The notes: generated from the letters alone by a model not told the origin. Positions 26,927 to 36,116 are shown, numbered from the stretch's first letter. The stretch: 64,000 bases of DNA from a bacterium (GCA_017626055.1 JAGAJM010000006.1:1-64000), one strand, 5' to 3'. Translations and numbers: made by a program.

Positions 26927-28438
26927 TTATAAACATTCAGCAGGAACTTCTATTTTATGGATACGTGTTGTTTTATAGTCTTGAATTTTTGGACAATTTG
27001 TTAAATATTCATACAATGCATCTTGTCTTGAGGCATCAAAAAATTCAATATTATAGTCGTTTTCTAAATCTTTTTTCATCTCAGATAAACCAGCTACGCC
27101 AGTTGTTAGGAATACATCATAGGCAACAATGAATTCTTCATCATCATCGCAATTATCCAAATCAACTTTTATGGTGCCATCAGGATTCAGGATATGAACA
27201 GAAGTTACTTTTAAGTCTGGATTGATTGTGTATTCAAGTCCTGAAACTTGCATAATTCCAGGAGTAACTTTACCAAAAGATGTTGATAATGCACACCAGT
27301 TTAGGGTGTCTATAATCTGTTTCCTAGTTAATGTTGCCTTGATTAAAGTTGAAGTTGTGAAAGGCAAAGCACTGTTAATATCAGCTTTTGTAACGTATGG
27401 ATCGTCAAAGTTATCTCTGATTGTACCAGCATTAACTAAAGCAATATCTGCTTTTTCTCCATCAGAGTATGTGTTTACGTACCATAAACTTGAATCTGCA
27501 ATAATGTTACCTATTTCACTATGTCCAAATAGTGGGTTCGATTTTTTTAGAGGTCTATCAAGTGTAAATATAGTTTCGCCAGTTTGTGGTGTTCCATTAT
27601 TAGTAAGGGGCTTGAAAATATTTTTACAGTTGTCTTTGACAAGAACACCATCTTCATCAAATTCCAAATTTAGAATTCCATATTCATCAAGGTTTTCTCC
27701 AAAATGCTTTGTTGGTGTTTTACCTGTTGCAACAATTTTTACAGGTTCACCTCTATCTGAAATTTCCCATCTGTCGGTTTCATTATGGTCGTGTCCGCCA
27801 ATAATTACATCGATTCCACCAATTTTTGCAAGTTCTTTGTAATAGTCAATATCACCTGATTTGCTTTGATTTCCTGTGTGAGCTAGCAAGAATATTTTAT
27901 CAATACCTTTTGTTTCAAGTTTTTTGACTTCGTTTTTGATGATCTTGATAGTTTCATCAAGTGGTCTTACTCGAATAAATTCAGTCAGATTATTCATAAA
28001 TGTAATATGGTTAAAATCAAATGGGGAAACTCCAATTACTCCGATTCTCTCACCTTGTTTTTCAATGATTTTACTTTTTGGAATTTCACTTAATTGTGTT
28101 GGTTTTGTGTATCTTAAATTTGTTGATAAAAATTTATCTTGAAGATTGTATTTATTAATAATTGTAGCTAGGTGTTCGCCTTGTTCAAGATCGTGGTTTC
28201 CAACACTGATGGCATCTGTTTGTGGACCTAGTTTTGCTGCGACAATTTCGTTATTGGAATTTTCATCCAAAAACATATCACCACCACAAAGAGTTATATT
28301 TATAGCACCTTGATTTTGCCTATAAAACTCGTCCTTTTCTTCTAAAAAAGTATCAACGTATTTTATAGAACTGTGTAAATCGTTGTAATATAAAGTATTT
28401 ATCTTAGTTCCAGTAAATGTCATGTTAGAAATTTTCAT
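26927..28438 (-). CDS. 5'-nucleotidase / UshA-like phosphoesterase, cytoplasmic form
   Basis: 503 residues. The metallophosphatase half has LYYNDLHSS, GGDMF, VGNHDLEQG, LLAHTGNQ and GGHDHNET; the C-terminal 5'-nucleotidase half has VNAGTIRDNF and ALPFTTSTL. UshA-family enzymes are usually exported, yet this one has no signal peptide; instead it begins MKISNMTFTGTK. That TFTG resembles SFTG in the 532-aa protein at 20730-22328. It may act on nucleotides or sugar-nucleotides in the cytoplasm, or be exported by a non-Sec route. Confidence 0.9.
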   Translation of the reverse strand: MKISNMTFTGTKINTLYYNDLHSSIKYVDTFLEEKDEFYRQNQGAINITLCGGDMFLDENSNNEIVAAKLGPQTDAISVGNHDLEQGEHLATIINKYNLQDKFLSTNLRYTKPTQLSEIPKSKIIEKQGERIGVIGVSPFDFNHITFMNNLTEFIRVRPLDETIKIIKNEVKKLETKGIDKIFLLAHTGNQSKSGDIDYYKELAKIGGIDVIIGGHDHNETDRWEISDRGEPVKIVATGKTPTKHFGENLDEYGILNLEFDEDGVLVKDNCKNIFKPLTNNGTPQTGETIFTLDRPLKKSNPLFGHSEIGNIIADSSLWYVNTYSDGEKADIALVNAGTIRDNFDDPYVTKADINSALPFTTSTLIKATLTRKQIIDTLNWCALSTSFGKVTPGIMQVSGLEYTINPDLKVTSVHILNPDGTIKVDLDNCDDDEEFIVAYDVFLTTGVAGLSEMKKDLENDYNIEFFDASRQDALYEYLTNCPKIQDYKTTRIHKIEVPAECL

Positions 28439-28486
28439 ACTTGTATAATGTGTGTGAAAAATATTTTTGCTAGATGTTGTGTATAT

Positions 28487-29020
28487 TTATACCTCTTTGT
28501 AACCTATATATTTTAGGTTTCTGAAATAGCCATCGTAGTCTAAACCATAGCCAACAACGAATTTGTCATCAACATCAAATCCATAATAATCTGGTTCAAC
28601 TTCAACTTTGCGTGTAATTTTTTTATCTAGAAGTGAACAGAATTTGATTGATTTTGCGCGGAAATTGCAGTTCATAAAATCAATCAAGAATTTTGCAGTT
28701 AAACCAGTATCAACAATATCTTCTATAATTAATACGTTTTTGCCATTTAAGTCTGGTAATTGAATATCAACAGCGTTAACTTTTCCAGATGTTGTAGTTG
28801 ATGAACCATAGCTTGAAAGTCTGATGAATTCCAATTGAAGTGGCATATCCAAATGTTTTACCAAATCAACTGCAAACATAACTGCACCTTTTAATACACA
28901 TATTGCGATTACTTCTTCTCCGTTATAAAACTTGTTCATCTCACACGCAAGTTCTTTAATTCTTGTTTGTAGTTGTTCTTCGCTGAATAAAACTTTTAAT
29001 TCTTCAATTTTAATTTCCAT
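28487..29020 (-). CDS. hpt: Hypoxanthine phosphoribosyltransferase
   Basis: Salvages hypoxanthine/guanine with PRPP. The PRPP loop is VLIIEDIVDTGLTAKFL; VLKGAVMFAVDL and VGYGLDYDGYFRNL complete the active site. 177 residues is typical. The ATG overlaps the tilS stop in TAATG, so the two are translationally coupled; the tilS-hpt pair is common in Firmicutes. Confidence 0.95.
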   Translation of the reverse strand: MEIKIEELKVLFSEEQLQTRIKELACEMNKFYNGEEVIAICVLKGAVMFAVDLVKHLDMPLQLEFIRLSSYGSSTTTSGKVNAVDIQLPDLNGKNVLIIEDIVDTGLTAKFLIDFMNCNFRAKSIKFCSLLDKKITRKVEVEPDYYGFDVDDKFVVGYGLDYDGYFRNLKYIGYKEV

Positions 29021-30360
29021 TATGCTTGTCCCTTCTTATAAAATGCCAAACGATGTGTTGGTCTTGAATTAACTTTTATTTTATCACTAATCCCAAGACC
29101 AATAGCCCAAAATACTTCATTGAATTGTGTCATAAATAGTAAATTGTCTTTTTCATGGTTCGGGATTTTCTTTTCGTTCAAATATTTTTTTAATTTTTGA
29201 GTTCCATTAAGTCCAAAAGGTTGGATTATATCTCCGTCTTGACGGGTTCTTACTTCAAAATCTAATGGTAGGTTTTTTAGATTTACATATGCTAAACAAT
29301 CACTGTCTTTTGGAAATTTTCTAACTTCTTTTTCAAATTTTTCTATCTCAAAAATATAGCCGTTATTTTCATATTTTCCCTCTTTTGTTATATGAAAATA
29401 TGGAGTTAAAAATTTTTCGCCTGTGATGATTTCGATGTTTTCTTCACTTACAAAAATCCATAAATTGTCAGTTAGTGAACAAGTTTTTCCAGATTTTGAG
29501 TTTGAATTCTCACTAATAAATTCAAAAATATTTAATATTTTTTTTCTATCGTAATCCAAATTATTTTGTATAAAAAGATTATAGATAAGGCGTTTTTGCA
29601 CGTTATCAGATAATTTTAAGAATTTTTTAGTTTTGATTTTACCACTTTCGGTAATTTTATCGGTTAAAATTTTTAGATATTCTTCAATAATTTCGGTTTC
29701 TTCTCTTGCGATTTCAGAAAGAGAATTGATTGAATCAGAAATAGTTTGATTTACTTTTTCCAATGTTGGTATAACTTCAGCTCTAATATAATTTCTTTTA
29801 TATTTTGTATCAGCATTTGAACTATCATTGTTTGGATTTAAACTATTTTCTTTGCAATAGCTCTCGATTTCTTCTCTTGTGATTTCAAGAAGTGGTCGGT
29901 AATAAATATCTCTTTGCTTTGTGATACCTTGCAGACCTGCAATACCTGTTCCTGTACAAATTCTGTAAATTAGGGTTTCAGTGTTATCGTTTTTGTTGTG
30001 CGCAGTAAATATAATTTTACTACCAAATTTTTTTGCACATCTTTCAAAGAATTTGTAACGAGCTTCACGAGCTGCAGTTTCAGTTTTGGCAATATCTTTG
30101 GATAAATTTTCACTGTAAAATTCTACTTTTAAATCTTCACAAAAATCTTTGCAATTTTGTTCTTCTAAATCGCTTTCTTCTCCTCGCCATTTGTGATTTA
30201 GATGAATTGCGACGATTTTGTTTTTGCAGGATTTTTTTAAAGCGTGAAGTAAGCACATTGAATCAAATCCACCTGAAAAAGCTACAAGATAAACTAAATC
30301 TGATTTATTCAAATCGTATTTTTCTAAAAAAGATTTAATTGTTTTGTGGATTTGTTTCAT
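29020..30360 (-). CDS. tilS: tRNA(Ile)-lysidine synthase TilS
   Basis: Ligates lysine to C34 of the minor tRNA-Ile, changing its codon reading from AUG to AUA. The PP-loop is AFSGGFDSMCLL near residue 28; HLNHKWRGEESDLEE and TAHNKNDNTETLIYR (near 130) are family motifs, with a C-terminal domain carrying GDIIQPFGLNGTQKLKKYL. 446 residues is normal. It is coupled to hpt and follows the Clp-N protein by 2 nt, so the three are one operon. Confidence 0.95.
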   Translation of the reverse strand: MKQIHKTIKSFLEKYDLNKSDLVYLVAFSGGFDSMCLLHALKKSCKNKIVAIHLNHKWRGEESDLEEQNCKDFCEDLKVEFYSENLSKDIAKTETAAREARYKFFERCAKKFGSKIIFTAHNKNDNTETLIYRICTGTGIAGLQGITKQRDIYYRPLLEITREEIESYCKENSLNPNNDSSNADTKYKRNYIRAEVIPTLEKVNQTISDSINSLSEIAREETEIIEEYLKILTDKITESGKIKTKKFLKLSDNVQKRLIYNLFIQNNLDYDRKKILNIFEFISENSNSKSGKTCSLTDNLWIFVSEENIEIITGEKFLTPYFHITKEGKYENNGYIFEIEKFEKEVRKFPKDSDCLAYVNLKNLPLDFEVRTRQDGDIIQPFGLNGTQKLKKYLNEKKIPNHEKDNLLFMTQFNEVFWAIGLGISDKIKVNSRPTHRLAFYKKGQA

Positions 30361-30362
30361 AA

Positions 30363-31724
30363 TTATTGTTTTTGTGAATGTTTTTTGATACCTTCTCTGA
30401 TTTCAACAACGTCTGTACCTAGTTGTTCTAAGGCTTGCATAGCAAGTGAATCTGGTTCTGTTGTGATTGCCCAAAGAAGATCTGCTGATTCGATTTTTGT
30501 CTTATGTTGTTTTTTAGCGTATTCCCAAGCGGTTTCAAGAACTCGTTTTGCACGTTTTGTGAACACCATTTCATTGTCAAAATATTCATTACCATAGCCG
30601 ATAATTTTTTCAACAATAATTCTTGCATCACGAATATTAATTTCTAATTCGTTTAACACAACTGCGCCAATACCTGTTGCTTCACCAATTATACCAAGTA
30701 AAAACATCTCAGTACCAACAACACCACGGCCGATACGGCGTGCCTCTTGTTTTGCTAATCTTAGGATTGTTAATGTTTCTGGCATTTGTTTTTCGATAGG
30801 TTTGATAATTCCGTGTGCCAAATCATCATCATTAATATTTAATTCCTTGAAAATGTTGTAAGCTACACCTTTTTTAGTTTTTAACAACCCTAAAATCATA
30901 TGTTCTGGTAAAACTTCAGACGAGCCAAGTTCTTTTGCAGTTTGAAGTGCTAAACTCATTGCAATAAATGCGTTTGGTGTGAATACGATTTGGCGACCTT
31001 CGTATTCTGCTTGACGAGAGTTGATATGAGAAAGTTTTTCTTCAAAAACTTCTTCTGTAATACCAAATTGTTCTAAAATTTTTGTTAAATCAGACTCTTT
31101 GTCTTCTAAGATTGATGAAATAATTTGTTCAGTACCTAATATTTCATAGTTTGAAGTTGAAAGTTTTGAGACCGCACGTTCAAAAACTTTTGAAGATTGT
31201 TCATTATCAAACAATGAATCTGTTTCTTGAGTTAGGTTAACTTCTTTTTCTTTGTTTTCATCAAGTTCTGGGTGGAAGTCTTTTTTAACTTTTCTTTGAA
31301 CAAGTTTTTCGATTAGTGGACGAGATTTTTCGATATCAAATCCAAGATTTTCCAAGTATTGTGGAATTTTTGAATGAGTATCATTGATTGCAGCAAGAAC
31401 CAAGTGTTCATAGTGGACAGTTGGGTTGCCAGATTTTTCAATCAAGTCCATAGTGTTGGTTAGAATACGTTTGAAATCTTCACTGAAAGGAATTGCTGAA
31501 TTCATATCAGCTTCTTCAATGTTAAGGCTAAGATAGATTTCTTCTGCTAATCTTTCATATGTTAGGTCATATGTTTTAAAGATTTTTGCACAGAAACCTT
31601 TTGTTTCTTTAACTAAAGCCAGCAATAAATGTTCAGATAAAACTTTATCTGAGTGGTCATAAATTGCGATATTTTGAGCTTCCACGATTACGTTAACCGC
31701 TTTTTCGGTAAATTTTTCAAACAA
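30363..31724 (-). CDS. Triple Clp-N domain protein lacking AAA+ ATPase modules
   Basis: A 453-residue protein made of six half-repeats of the ClpA/C N-domain, i.e. three Clp-N domains (about 1-150, 175-300, 305-450). The first begins MFEKFTEKAVNVI, as ClpC does; HLLLAL, HMILGLL and GTEMFLLGIIGEATG are domain cores. No Walker A or B motif follows; the protein simply ends. Clp-N domains bind substrates and adaptors, so this could be an adaptor or ClpP/ClpC accessory, like the free Clp-N ClpT proteins of chloroplasts. The TTG at 31724, with AAGGA 8 nt upstream, fits the ClpC start. Confidence 0.85.
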   Translation of the reverse strand: MFEKFTEKAVNVIVEAQNIAIYDHSDKVLSEHLLLALVKETKGFCAKIFKTYDLTYERLAEEIYLSLNIEEADMNSAIPFSEDFKRILTNTMDLIEKSGNPTVHYEHLVLAAINDTHSKIPQYLENLGFDIEKSRPLIEKLVQRKVKKDFHPELDENKEKEVNLTQETDSLFDNEQSSKVFERAVSKLSTSNYEILGTEQIISSILEDKESDLTKILEQFGITEEVFEEKLSHINSRQAEYEGRQIVFTPNAFIAMSLALQTAKELGSSEVLPEHMILGLLKTKKGVAYNIFKELNINDDDLAHGIIKPIEKQMPETLTILRLAKQEARRIGRGVVGTEMFLLGIIGEATGIGAVVLNELEINIRDARIIVEKIIGYGNEYFDNEMVFTKRAKRVLETAWEYAKKQHKTKIESADLLWAITTEPDSLAMQALEQLGTDVVEIREGIKKHSQKQ

Positions 31725-31741
31725 GATTCTATTCCTTATTA

Positions 31742-32017
31742 CTATTCTTCGTCTTCGTCAACTGGTTCAAGTGTTTCAATATATTCTTGAACTTTAGCAA
31801 ATTCTTCATTATCATCGATAGTTTCAAAGAAAACTTCTTCGCCTTCTTCAACATATCTCATTAAAACAATTTCTGGTTCTTCTGTGTCAGCACTTGTTTC
31901 TTCTAATAATAAAGCGTATTGTTTTCCTTCATATTCAAGAATATCATACAACTCGCATCTTAAAACTGTACCATCATCATCTGTAATTTCAATTACGTTT
32001 TCTTCATCAAATGCCAT
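31742..32017 (-). CDS. DUF1292 (YrzB-like) acidic protein, 91 aa
   Basis: Very acidic (ending LEPVDEDEE), with the DUF1292 core ITDDDGT...CELYDILEYEGKQYALLL and VLMRYVEEGEEVFFETI. In Firmicutes, DUF1292 genes sit beside ruvX (yrrK), exactly as here (12-nt gap). Function is unknown. GGAG precedes the ATG. It overlaps no neighbour but is probably co-transcribed with ruvX upstream and the Clp-N gene downstream. Confidence 0.85.
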   Translation of the reverse strand: MAFDEENVIEITDDDGTVLRCELYDILEYEGKQYALLLEETSADTEEPEIVLMRYVEEGEEVFFETIDDNEEFAKVQEYIETLEPVDEDEE

Positions 32018-32029
32018 TTTGTTTCTCCT

Positions 32030-32431
32030 TTATTTTCTTGCAAGGTACTGTTCTAGTATAATACAAGCACTTTCTATATCAACTAGACCCTTGTCTTTTC
32101 TAAAATCAATTTTCTTGTTTCGTAAGTTTTCTTCTGCCGCGTCAGATGTTAATCTTTCGTCCTCAAAAATAATTTCATATCCTTGAATTTTTGAGGCAAA
32201 TTGTTCGCAGTTTTCAGCTTGAAAACCCTTTGTTCCATCCATATTTAATGGTATGCCGATTACAATCTTTTTTACGTTGTTTTCTTTTGCAATTTTTTGG
32301 ATTGTTTCAAGAGCTTTATTTTCAGGTTCTCTTTGAATGTACGAGTGCCCATTAGCAAGCATTAAAAGATAATCACTAAGAGCAATTCCGATACGTTTGG
32401 TACCAATGTCTAGAGCCATAACTTTATACAT
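32030..32431 (-). CDS. ruvX: Holliday-junction resolvase-like / pre-16S rRNA nuclease (YqgF/RuvX)
   Basis: RNase H-fold nuclease acting in 16S rRNA 5'-end maturation. Motifs are ALDIGTKRIGIALSD at the N-terminus, IGIPLNMDGTKG, and EDERLTSDAAEENL. The ATG at 32431 gives 133 residues and overlaps the stop of the preceding gene in ATGTATAA; the longer frame (to 32452) adds seven unconserved residues. Confidence 0.92.
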   Translation of the reverse strand: MYKVMALDIGTKRIGIALSDYLLMLANGHSYIQREPENKALETIQKIAKENNVKKIVIGIPLNMDGTKGFQAENCEQFASKIQGYEIIFEDERLTSDAAEENLRNKKIDFRKDKGLVDIESACIILEQYLARK

Positions 32432-34025
32432 TTTGCACCCACTTATCTTCAATGTACTTGATTTTATCGTTTATCTCATCGATAGTCAAGCCGTAATGTT
32501 CTACGTCTTTGTCGTATTTTATTACCATTAAATATTCATAAATACTTTGCTGAAGAATAATTTTATAAAATTCTTGTTTTAAATTTTCATCTACTGCAAG
32601 ACCATATATTTCACTTGCTTCTCCATCTTTTCCAATCGCAAGTTTTATATATGCAGCCATTACAAGTTTCAAGTACCAAGCGTATTTTTCTTGTTCATAA
32701 AATACTTTTTCAAGATTTTCTTCAACTAATTCATCAATATTTTTTACTGATTTAAGTTCTTTTAGAACTGATTGGAATTCATCGCTATACTGATAATCCA
32801 TAAACCAATGCGCAGAGATTTTCATTTCAGAAAGTCTGTCAAATATTGATTGGTCAACTTTTGCGGGTACGATTTGTTCTTTAACAGTTTGTTCTAAAGA
32901 TTGTTCATCAAAGTCAATATCGATTAATAAATTTTTCCAGCAAACGTATTCGTACGGAAGTTTCCAAGTGTTGTGATTGTTCTTTATTGTTGTCATTTCT
33001 GCGTTATAAAGGATTGTTTTAAATGATTCTGGGTCAATATCCACTGTTTTTTCATCACGCAAAAATCTTTCTAAAATTTTGCTACATTCAAATTTTGAAA
33101 TATCAAAGAACCCAAAACAATCACGAATACCTGTCTCAACGTTGATTACAATTGAAACAAAACGAATTCTTTCATCTTCTGTAATTCTTGTGAAAATCAT
33201 TGCCTGATCGCCGTGACCATCTGGGTAAGTTATATAAAATTTGTATGGTTTACTATTTGATAAGATTTCTTTGTAAAATTCTTTTGTATTATCTTCTCTC
33301 ATCCCAGAAATCTTAATTGTAGAAAGGCTTCGTTTAACTTCTTGTAAAAGTTCTCCAGTTGCTAAAGGAACCATTTCTTGTAATACGTGCAATGCAAGTT
33401 GTGATTTGGTGTTTCCTAATAGCTTTAGTGCCTCTTTTCCTGTTGCACTACTTGGATCTGACACAAATACTGGTATTAAAATATTTGCTAAAACATCTGA
33501 AGAAAAATCATCAGCAAAAGAGTTCATCAGTGTAATTTTATCTTGAACTCTGATTGATGCTAAAAAGTCCATAAAATCGATTTGAACTTCTGGATTGATT
33601 ACTGCAGAATTCAATAACTGTTTTGTATTTGCATCTAAAAGTTCATTGGCATCATCTAAATATTCTTCACAAGATTCATATGACCAATCTGCATCGAGTT
33701 CTCTTAATAAATTTAAGACTGTAATTTTCACTTCTGTTTGAAGATTTTGGTTTTTAAGGGTTTCCCAAAGTTTGTTGATAAGTTCTTCCTTTGGTACAAA
33801 ATGTTCTAACATAAAGCAAATAATAGGTATTTTACTTTCTTGAGCGTTAGTTAGTTCTTTAAACAACACTTTTGAAATTAGTTTTTTATCCTCTTGTGAA
33901 TCTAACATTTCAAAATCAGCAAGACAATCTTGCAAATCACTAACGGAATTTATTTTTCCTAGCAAATCTGTAATTGCGGTTTTTAATTCAAAAGGGTTTA
34001 ATTGTTTAAATTTAGCGCTTGTCAT
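32424..34025 (-). CDS. Large hypothetical helical protein, 533 aa
   Basis: Not recognised. The first 200 residues look like HEAT-type helical pairs (for example SKVLFKELTNAQESKIPIICF); the middle (about 245-330) has a beta-rich part (KFYITYPDGHGDQAMIFTR...), and the C-terminal half is helical again with many Glu/Asp. It sits between the ClpX-type zinc finger gene and ruvX with 6-nt and 8-nt (overlap) spacings, so it is part of one operon. Could be a scaffold; the function is unknown. Confidence 0.75.
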   Translation of the reverse strand: MTSAKFKQLNPFELKTAITDLLGKINSVSDLQDCLADFEMLDSQEDKKLISKVLFKELTNAQESKIPIICFMLEHFVPKEELINKLWETLKNQNLQTEVKITVLNLLRELDADWSYESCEEYLDDANELLDANTKQLLNSAVINPEVQIDFMDFLASIRVQDKITLMNSFADDFSSDVLANILIPVFVSDPSSATGKEALKLLGNTKSQLALHVLQEMVPLATGELLQEVKRSLSTIKISGMREDNTKEFYKEILSNSKPYKFYITYPDGHGDQAMIFTRITEDERIRFVSIVINVETGIRDCFGFFDISKFECSKILERFLRDEKTVDIDPESFKTILYNAEMTTIKNNHNTWKLPYEYVCWKNLLIDIDFDEQSLEQTVKEQIVPAKVDQSIFDRLSEMKISAHWFMDYQYSDEFQSVLKELKSVKNIDELVEENLEKVFYEQEKYAWYLKLVMAAYIKLAIGKDGEASEIYGLAVDENLKQEFYKIILQQSIYEYLMVIKYDKDVEHYGLTIDEINDKIKYIEDKWVQNV

Positions 34026-34031
34026 TTTAGG

Positions 34032-34301
34032 CTATCTCGCTTTCCCCCAAAATGCGTCTAGAATATGCTGAGCTTCAGCTGAAGGCATTCTATCTTGTAA
34101 AATCAAGTATTGGACTGCAATCATTGCACACTCTGAGCAAATATTAACTCCAGGTCCTTTAACCATTTTTATAACTTGTGTATTAGGTCTTTTACAGAAA
34201 CTACAATAAACAGGCTCCATTACAACGTTGTTTTCATCTTGTTGTTTTTCTTCACTAGACTTCTTTTTAGAACCTAGGCTGACTACTTTGTCGTCTGACA
34301 T
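34032..34301 (-). CDS. Free ClpX-type C4 zinc-binding domain protein, 89 aa
   Basis: After a disordered, charged 28-residue head, residues about 31-62 match the ClpX zinc-binding domain: YCSFCKRP then GPGVNICSECA, four Cys in CxxC...CxxC form. ClpX itself continues into an AAA+ motor, but this protein ends 27 residues later with ...DAFWGKAR. Such domains dimerise and bind ClpP-linked adaptors/substrates. GGAG precedes the ATG. It is first in a minus-strand operon ending with the triple Clp-N protein. Confidence 0.85.
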   Translation of the reverse strand: MSDDKVVSLGSKKKSSEEKQQDENNVVMEPVYCSFCKRPNTQVIKMVKGPGVNICSECAMIAVQYLILQDRMPSAEAQHILDAFWGKAR

Positions 34302-34382
34302 ATAAATTCTCCTTTGTTACTCAACTATTGTAACTTAAATTCATAAAATTTGCCATATTTTTATTATTAAATTATAATTAGT

Positions 34383-34399
34383 TTAACATCAGCTTAACA
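34383..34399. promoter_or_regulatory. Two TTAACA hexamers 11 bp apart before the TPR lipoprotein
   Basis: TTAACA at 34383-34388 and 34394-34399 lie 11 bp apart, the same hexamer as before the sigma factor gene. They sit between a divergent operon and the lipoprotein gene. As a single pair in AT-rich DNA they may be chance. Confidence 0.3.
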
Positions 34400-34416
34400 T
34401 GTTGAGAGGGGTATAG

Positions 34417-35001
34417 ATGAAAAAAGTTATTTTAATTGCCAGCATACTGTTTGTGGCGGTTGCTTCGACGGCTTGTATAAATAATTTAGCAGTTCAAGAT
34501 TTGAATAATAAAGCTAAAGTTTATGCTGATAAAGGGGATTATACTCAAGCAATTGAAAGGTTAAAATCCAGTATAGATTTAGAACCTTCAATATTTGAAA
34601 CTCATTATAATTTAGCGGTTGTTTATACCCAAGCCGAAGATTATGTTAATGCTGTTGATGAATTTAAAAAAGTTATTTCAATGAAGCCTAATATGGCAGA
34701 CTCTTATTATTCTTTAGCCACTGCGCAAAATAATTTGGCAGTTGATATGAAAAAAGGAAAAGTCCGTTTAAATGTAGATGGTTCTCTATATGCAGAAAAA
34801 GATGAGGAAGCGTTTGAAGAAAGAATTAAATTAACAGAAAATGAAGAAGATTATATTGAAGACTTGTACGAAGCATCTGTTGAAAATTATAAAAAATATT
34901 TAGAATTAAATCCAAATGCCTCTGATAAAGCTGATGTTGAGGCTCAAATTGAAAAAATTGATGAAGTTTTAAATCCTGAAAGTGAGTTAGATAAAGATTA
35001 A
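34417..35001 (+). CDS. TPR-repeat lipoprotein
   Basis: 194 residues. A signal peptide ends in a lipobox ASTAC with Cys20. Two to three TPRs follow (KAKVYADKGDYTQAIERLKSSIDLEPS), then an acidic tail. It would be lipid-anchored at the periplasmic face or outer membrane. GAGAGGGG is 5 nt before the ATG. The stop overlaps the lgt start in TAATG, directly linking a lipoprotein to the enzyme that lipidates lipoproteins. Confidence 0.9.
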   Translation: MKKVILIASILFVAVASTACINNLAVQDLNNKAKVYADKGDYTQAIERLKSSIDLEPSIFETHYNLAVVYTQAEDYVNAVDEFKKVISMKPNMADSYYSLATAQNNLAVDMKKGKVRLNVDGSLYAEKDEEAFEERIKLTENEEDYIEDLYEASVENYKKYLELNPNASDKADVEAQIEKIDEVLNPESELDKD

Positions 35002-35810
35002 TGTTTGTACTTCATTCTCCTGATCCAGTAGCTTTTGATATGTTTGGCTTACCAATTTATTGGTACGGAATTGCTATGGCAATTGCAATTCTGATTGCTA
35101 TGGTTGTTGGTAATAAGTTATTTAGCATCACTAATCCAACTCTTAAAAAGGATGTAATTATAGAATATGCTCCTGTAATTATTATTTCAGGTGTTATTTG
35201 TGCAAGATTATATTTTTGCTTGTTAAATGCTGATTATTATCTTGCTAATCCATCAGAAATTATGAGTATAAGACAAGGTGGCTTATCTATTCATGGTGCG
35301 ATTTTTGGTGGAATTTTTAGTATGATTGCAGTGGCAAAACAAGTAAAACTTCCTAGTATGTGTATTTTAGATGCGATGGCTTGCGGAACTTTATTAGGGC
35401 AAGTTATTGGTCGTTGGGGTAATTATTTTAACTCTGAAGCATATGGCATCCCAGTTGCGAGCCAGTCTTGGGGATTATTTATCCCAGAAGCAAGAAGAGT
35501 TGCAGAATATGCCAATTATACATTGTTTCATCCTACATTTTTGTATGAAAGTGTGTTGAATTTAATTGGCTTTGGCATTTTATTATTTATAATTCTTAAA
35601 TTTGGTAAGAAATTCCAAGGTTTAACTTTCTTTTCTTACTTATGCTTATATTCTGTAATAAGATTTTTCATTGAACGCATAAGGGTTGATAGTGCTTTTA
35701 ATGTTGCGGGGGATATTCCTATCGCTATTGTTATTTCAATAATTTTATTGGTTGTTGGAGTTGTTGGTGTAGTTTCTATTCTTTTACAAAATAGAAAATC
35801 AACTCAGTAG
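35001..35810 (+). CDS. lgt: Prolipoprotein diacylglyceryl transferase Lgt
   Basis: Integral membrane enzyme that attaches diacylglycerol to lipobox Cys. It has about seven hydrophobic segments, the Lgt signature GRWGNYFNSEAYG (about 136-148), LSIHGAIFGG and HPTFLYESVLN. 269 residues is typical. It is coupled to the TPR lipoprotein gene by a one-base overlap. Confidence 0.95.
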   Translation: MFVLHSPDPVAFDMFGLPIYWYGIAMAIAILIAMVVGNKLFSITNPTLKKDVIIEYAPVIIISGVICARLYFCLLNADYYLANPSEIMSIRQGGLSIHGAIFGGIFSMIAVAKQVKLPSMCILDAMACGTLLGQVIGRWGNYFNSEAYGIPVASQSWGLFIPEARRVAEYANYTLFHPTFLYESVLNLIGFGILLFIILKFGKKFQGLTFFSYLCLYSVIRFFIERIRVDSAFNVAGDIPIAIVISIILLVVGVVGVVSILLQNRKSTQ

Positions 35811-35917
35811 ATAATTAATATATACTCTTTACATAAATTCATACTTTGTCTTTTTTAGGCAATCAATCTTTTGCGAAATTTTTTATATATACGTGAAGTA
35901 TATGAGGAGATTTAAAA

Positions 35918-36109
35918 ATGCCTGAAATTAGTTTATTTTTATTTGATTTAGAACAATTATTTAAATTGTTTCCAAAAGAAGATAGACAACTAAAGGACAA
36001 AATCTTGGAATACGAACAAAAGACTCACGAAGATATGGCTGAAAATAGGATTAAATTATTTTCTGAATTTGGTTATAAGAGTGAGTTTGATGAAGTTGCT
36101 ATTTGGTAA
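35918..36109 (+). CDS. Small hypothetical protein, 63 aa
   Basis: Not recognised. Predominantly helical and charged, with a hydrophobic start (PEISLFLFDLEQLF) and middle (QKTHEDMAENRIKLF). GAGGAG lies about 9 nt before the ATG and a good terminator follows, so a real monocistronic gene is likely. No domain is evident. Confidence 0.7.
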   Translation: MPEISLFLFDLEQLFKLFPKEDRQLKDKILEYEQKTHEDMAENRIKLFSEFGYKSEFDEVAIW

Positions 36110-36116
36110 CAAAAAG

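Noticed and set aside
34383..34399. Strong claim of PhoP-type control of the TPR lipoprotein
   Set aside because: Only two hexamers, partly downstream of a possible -10; in AT-rich DNA this can be chance.
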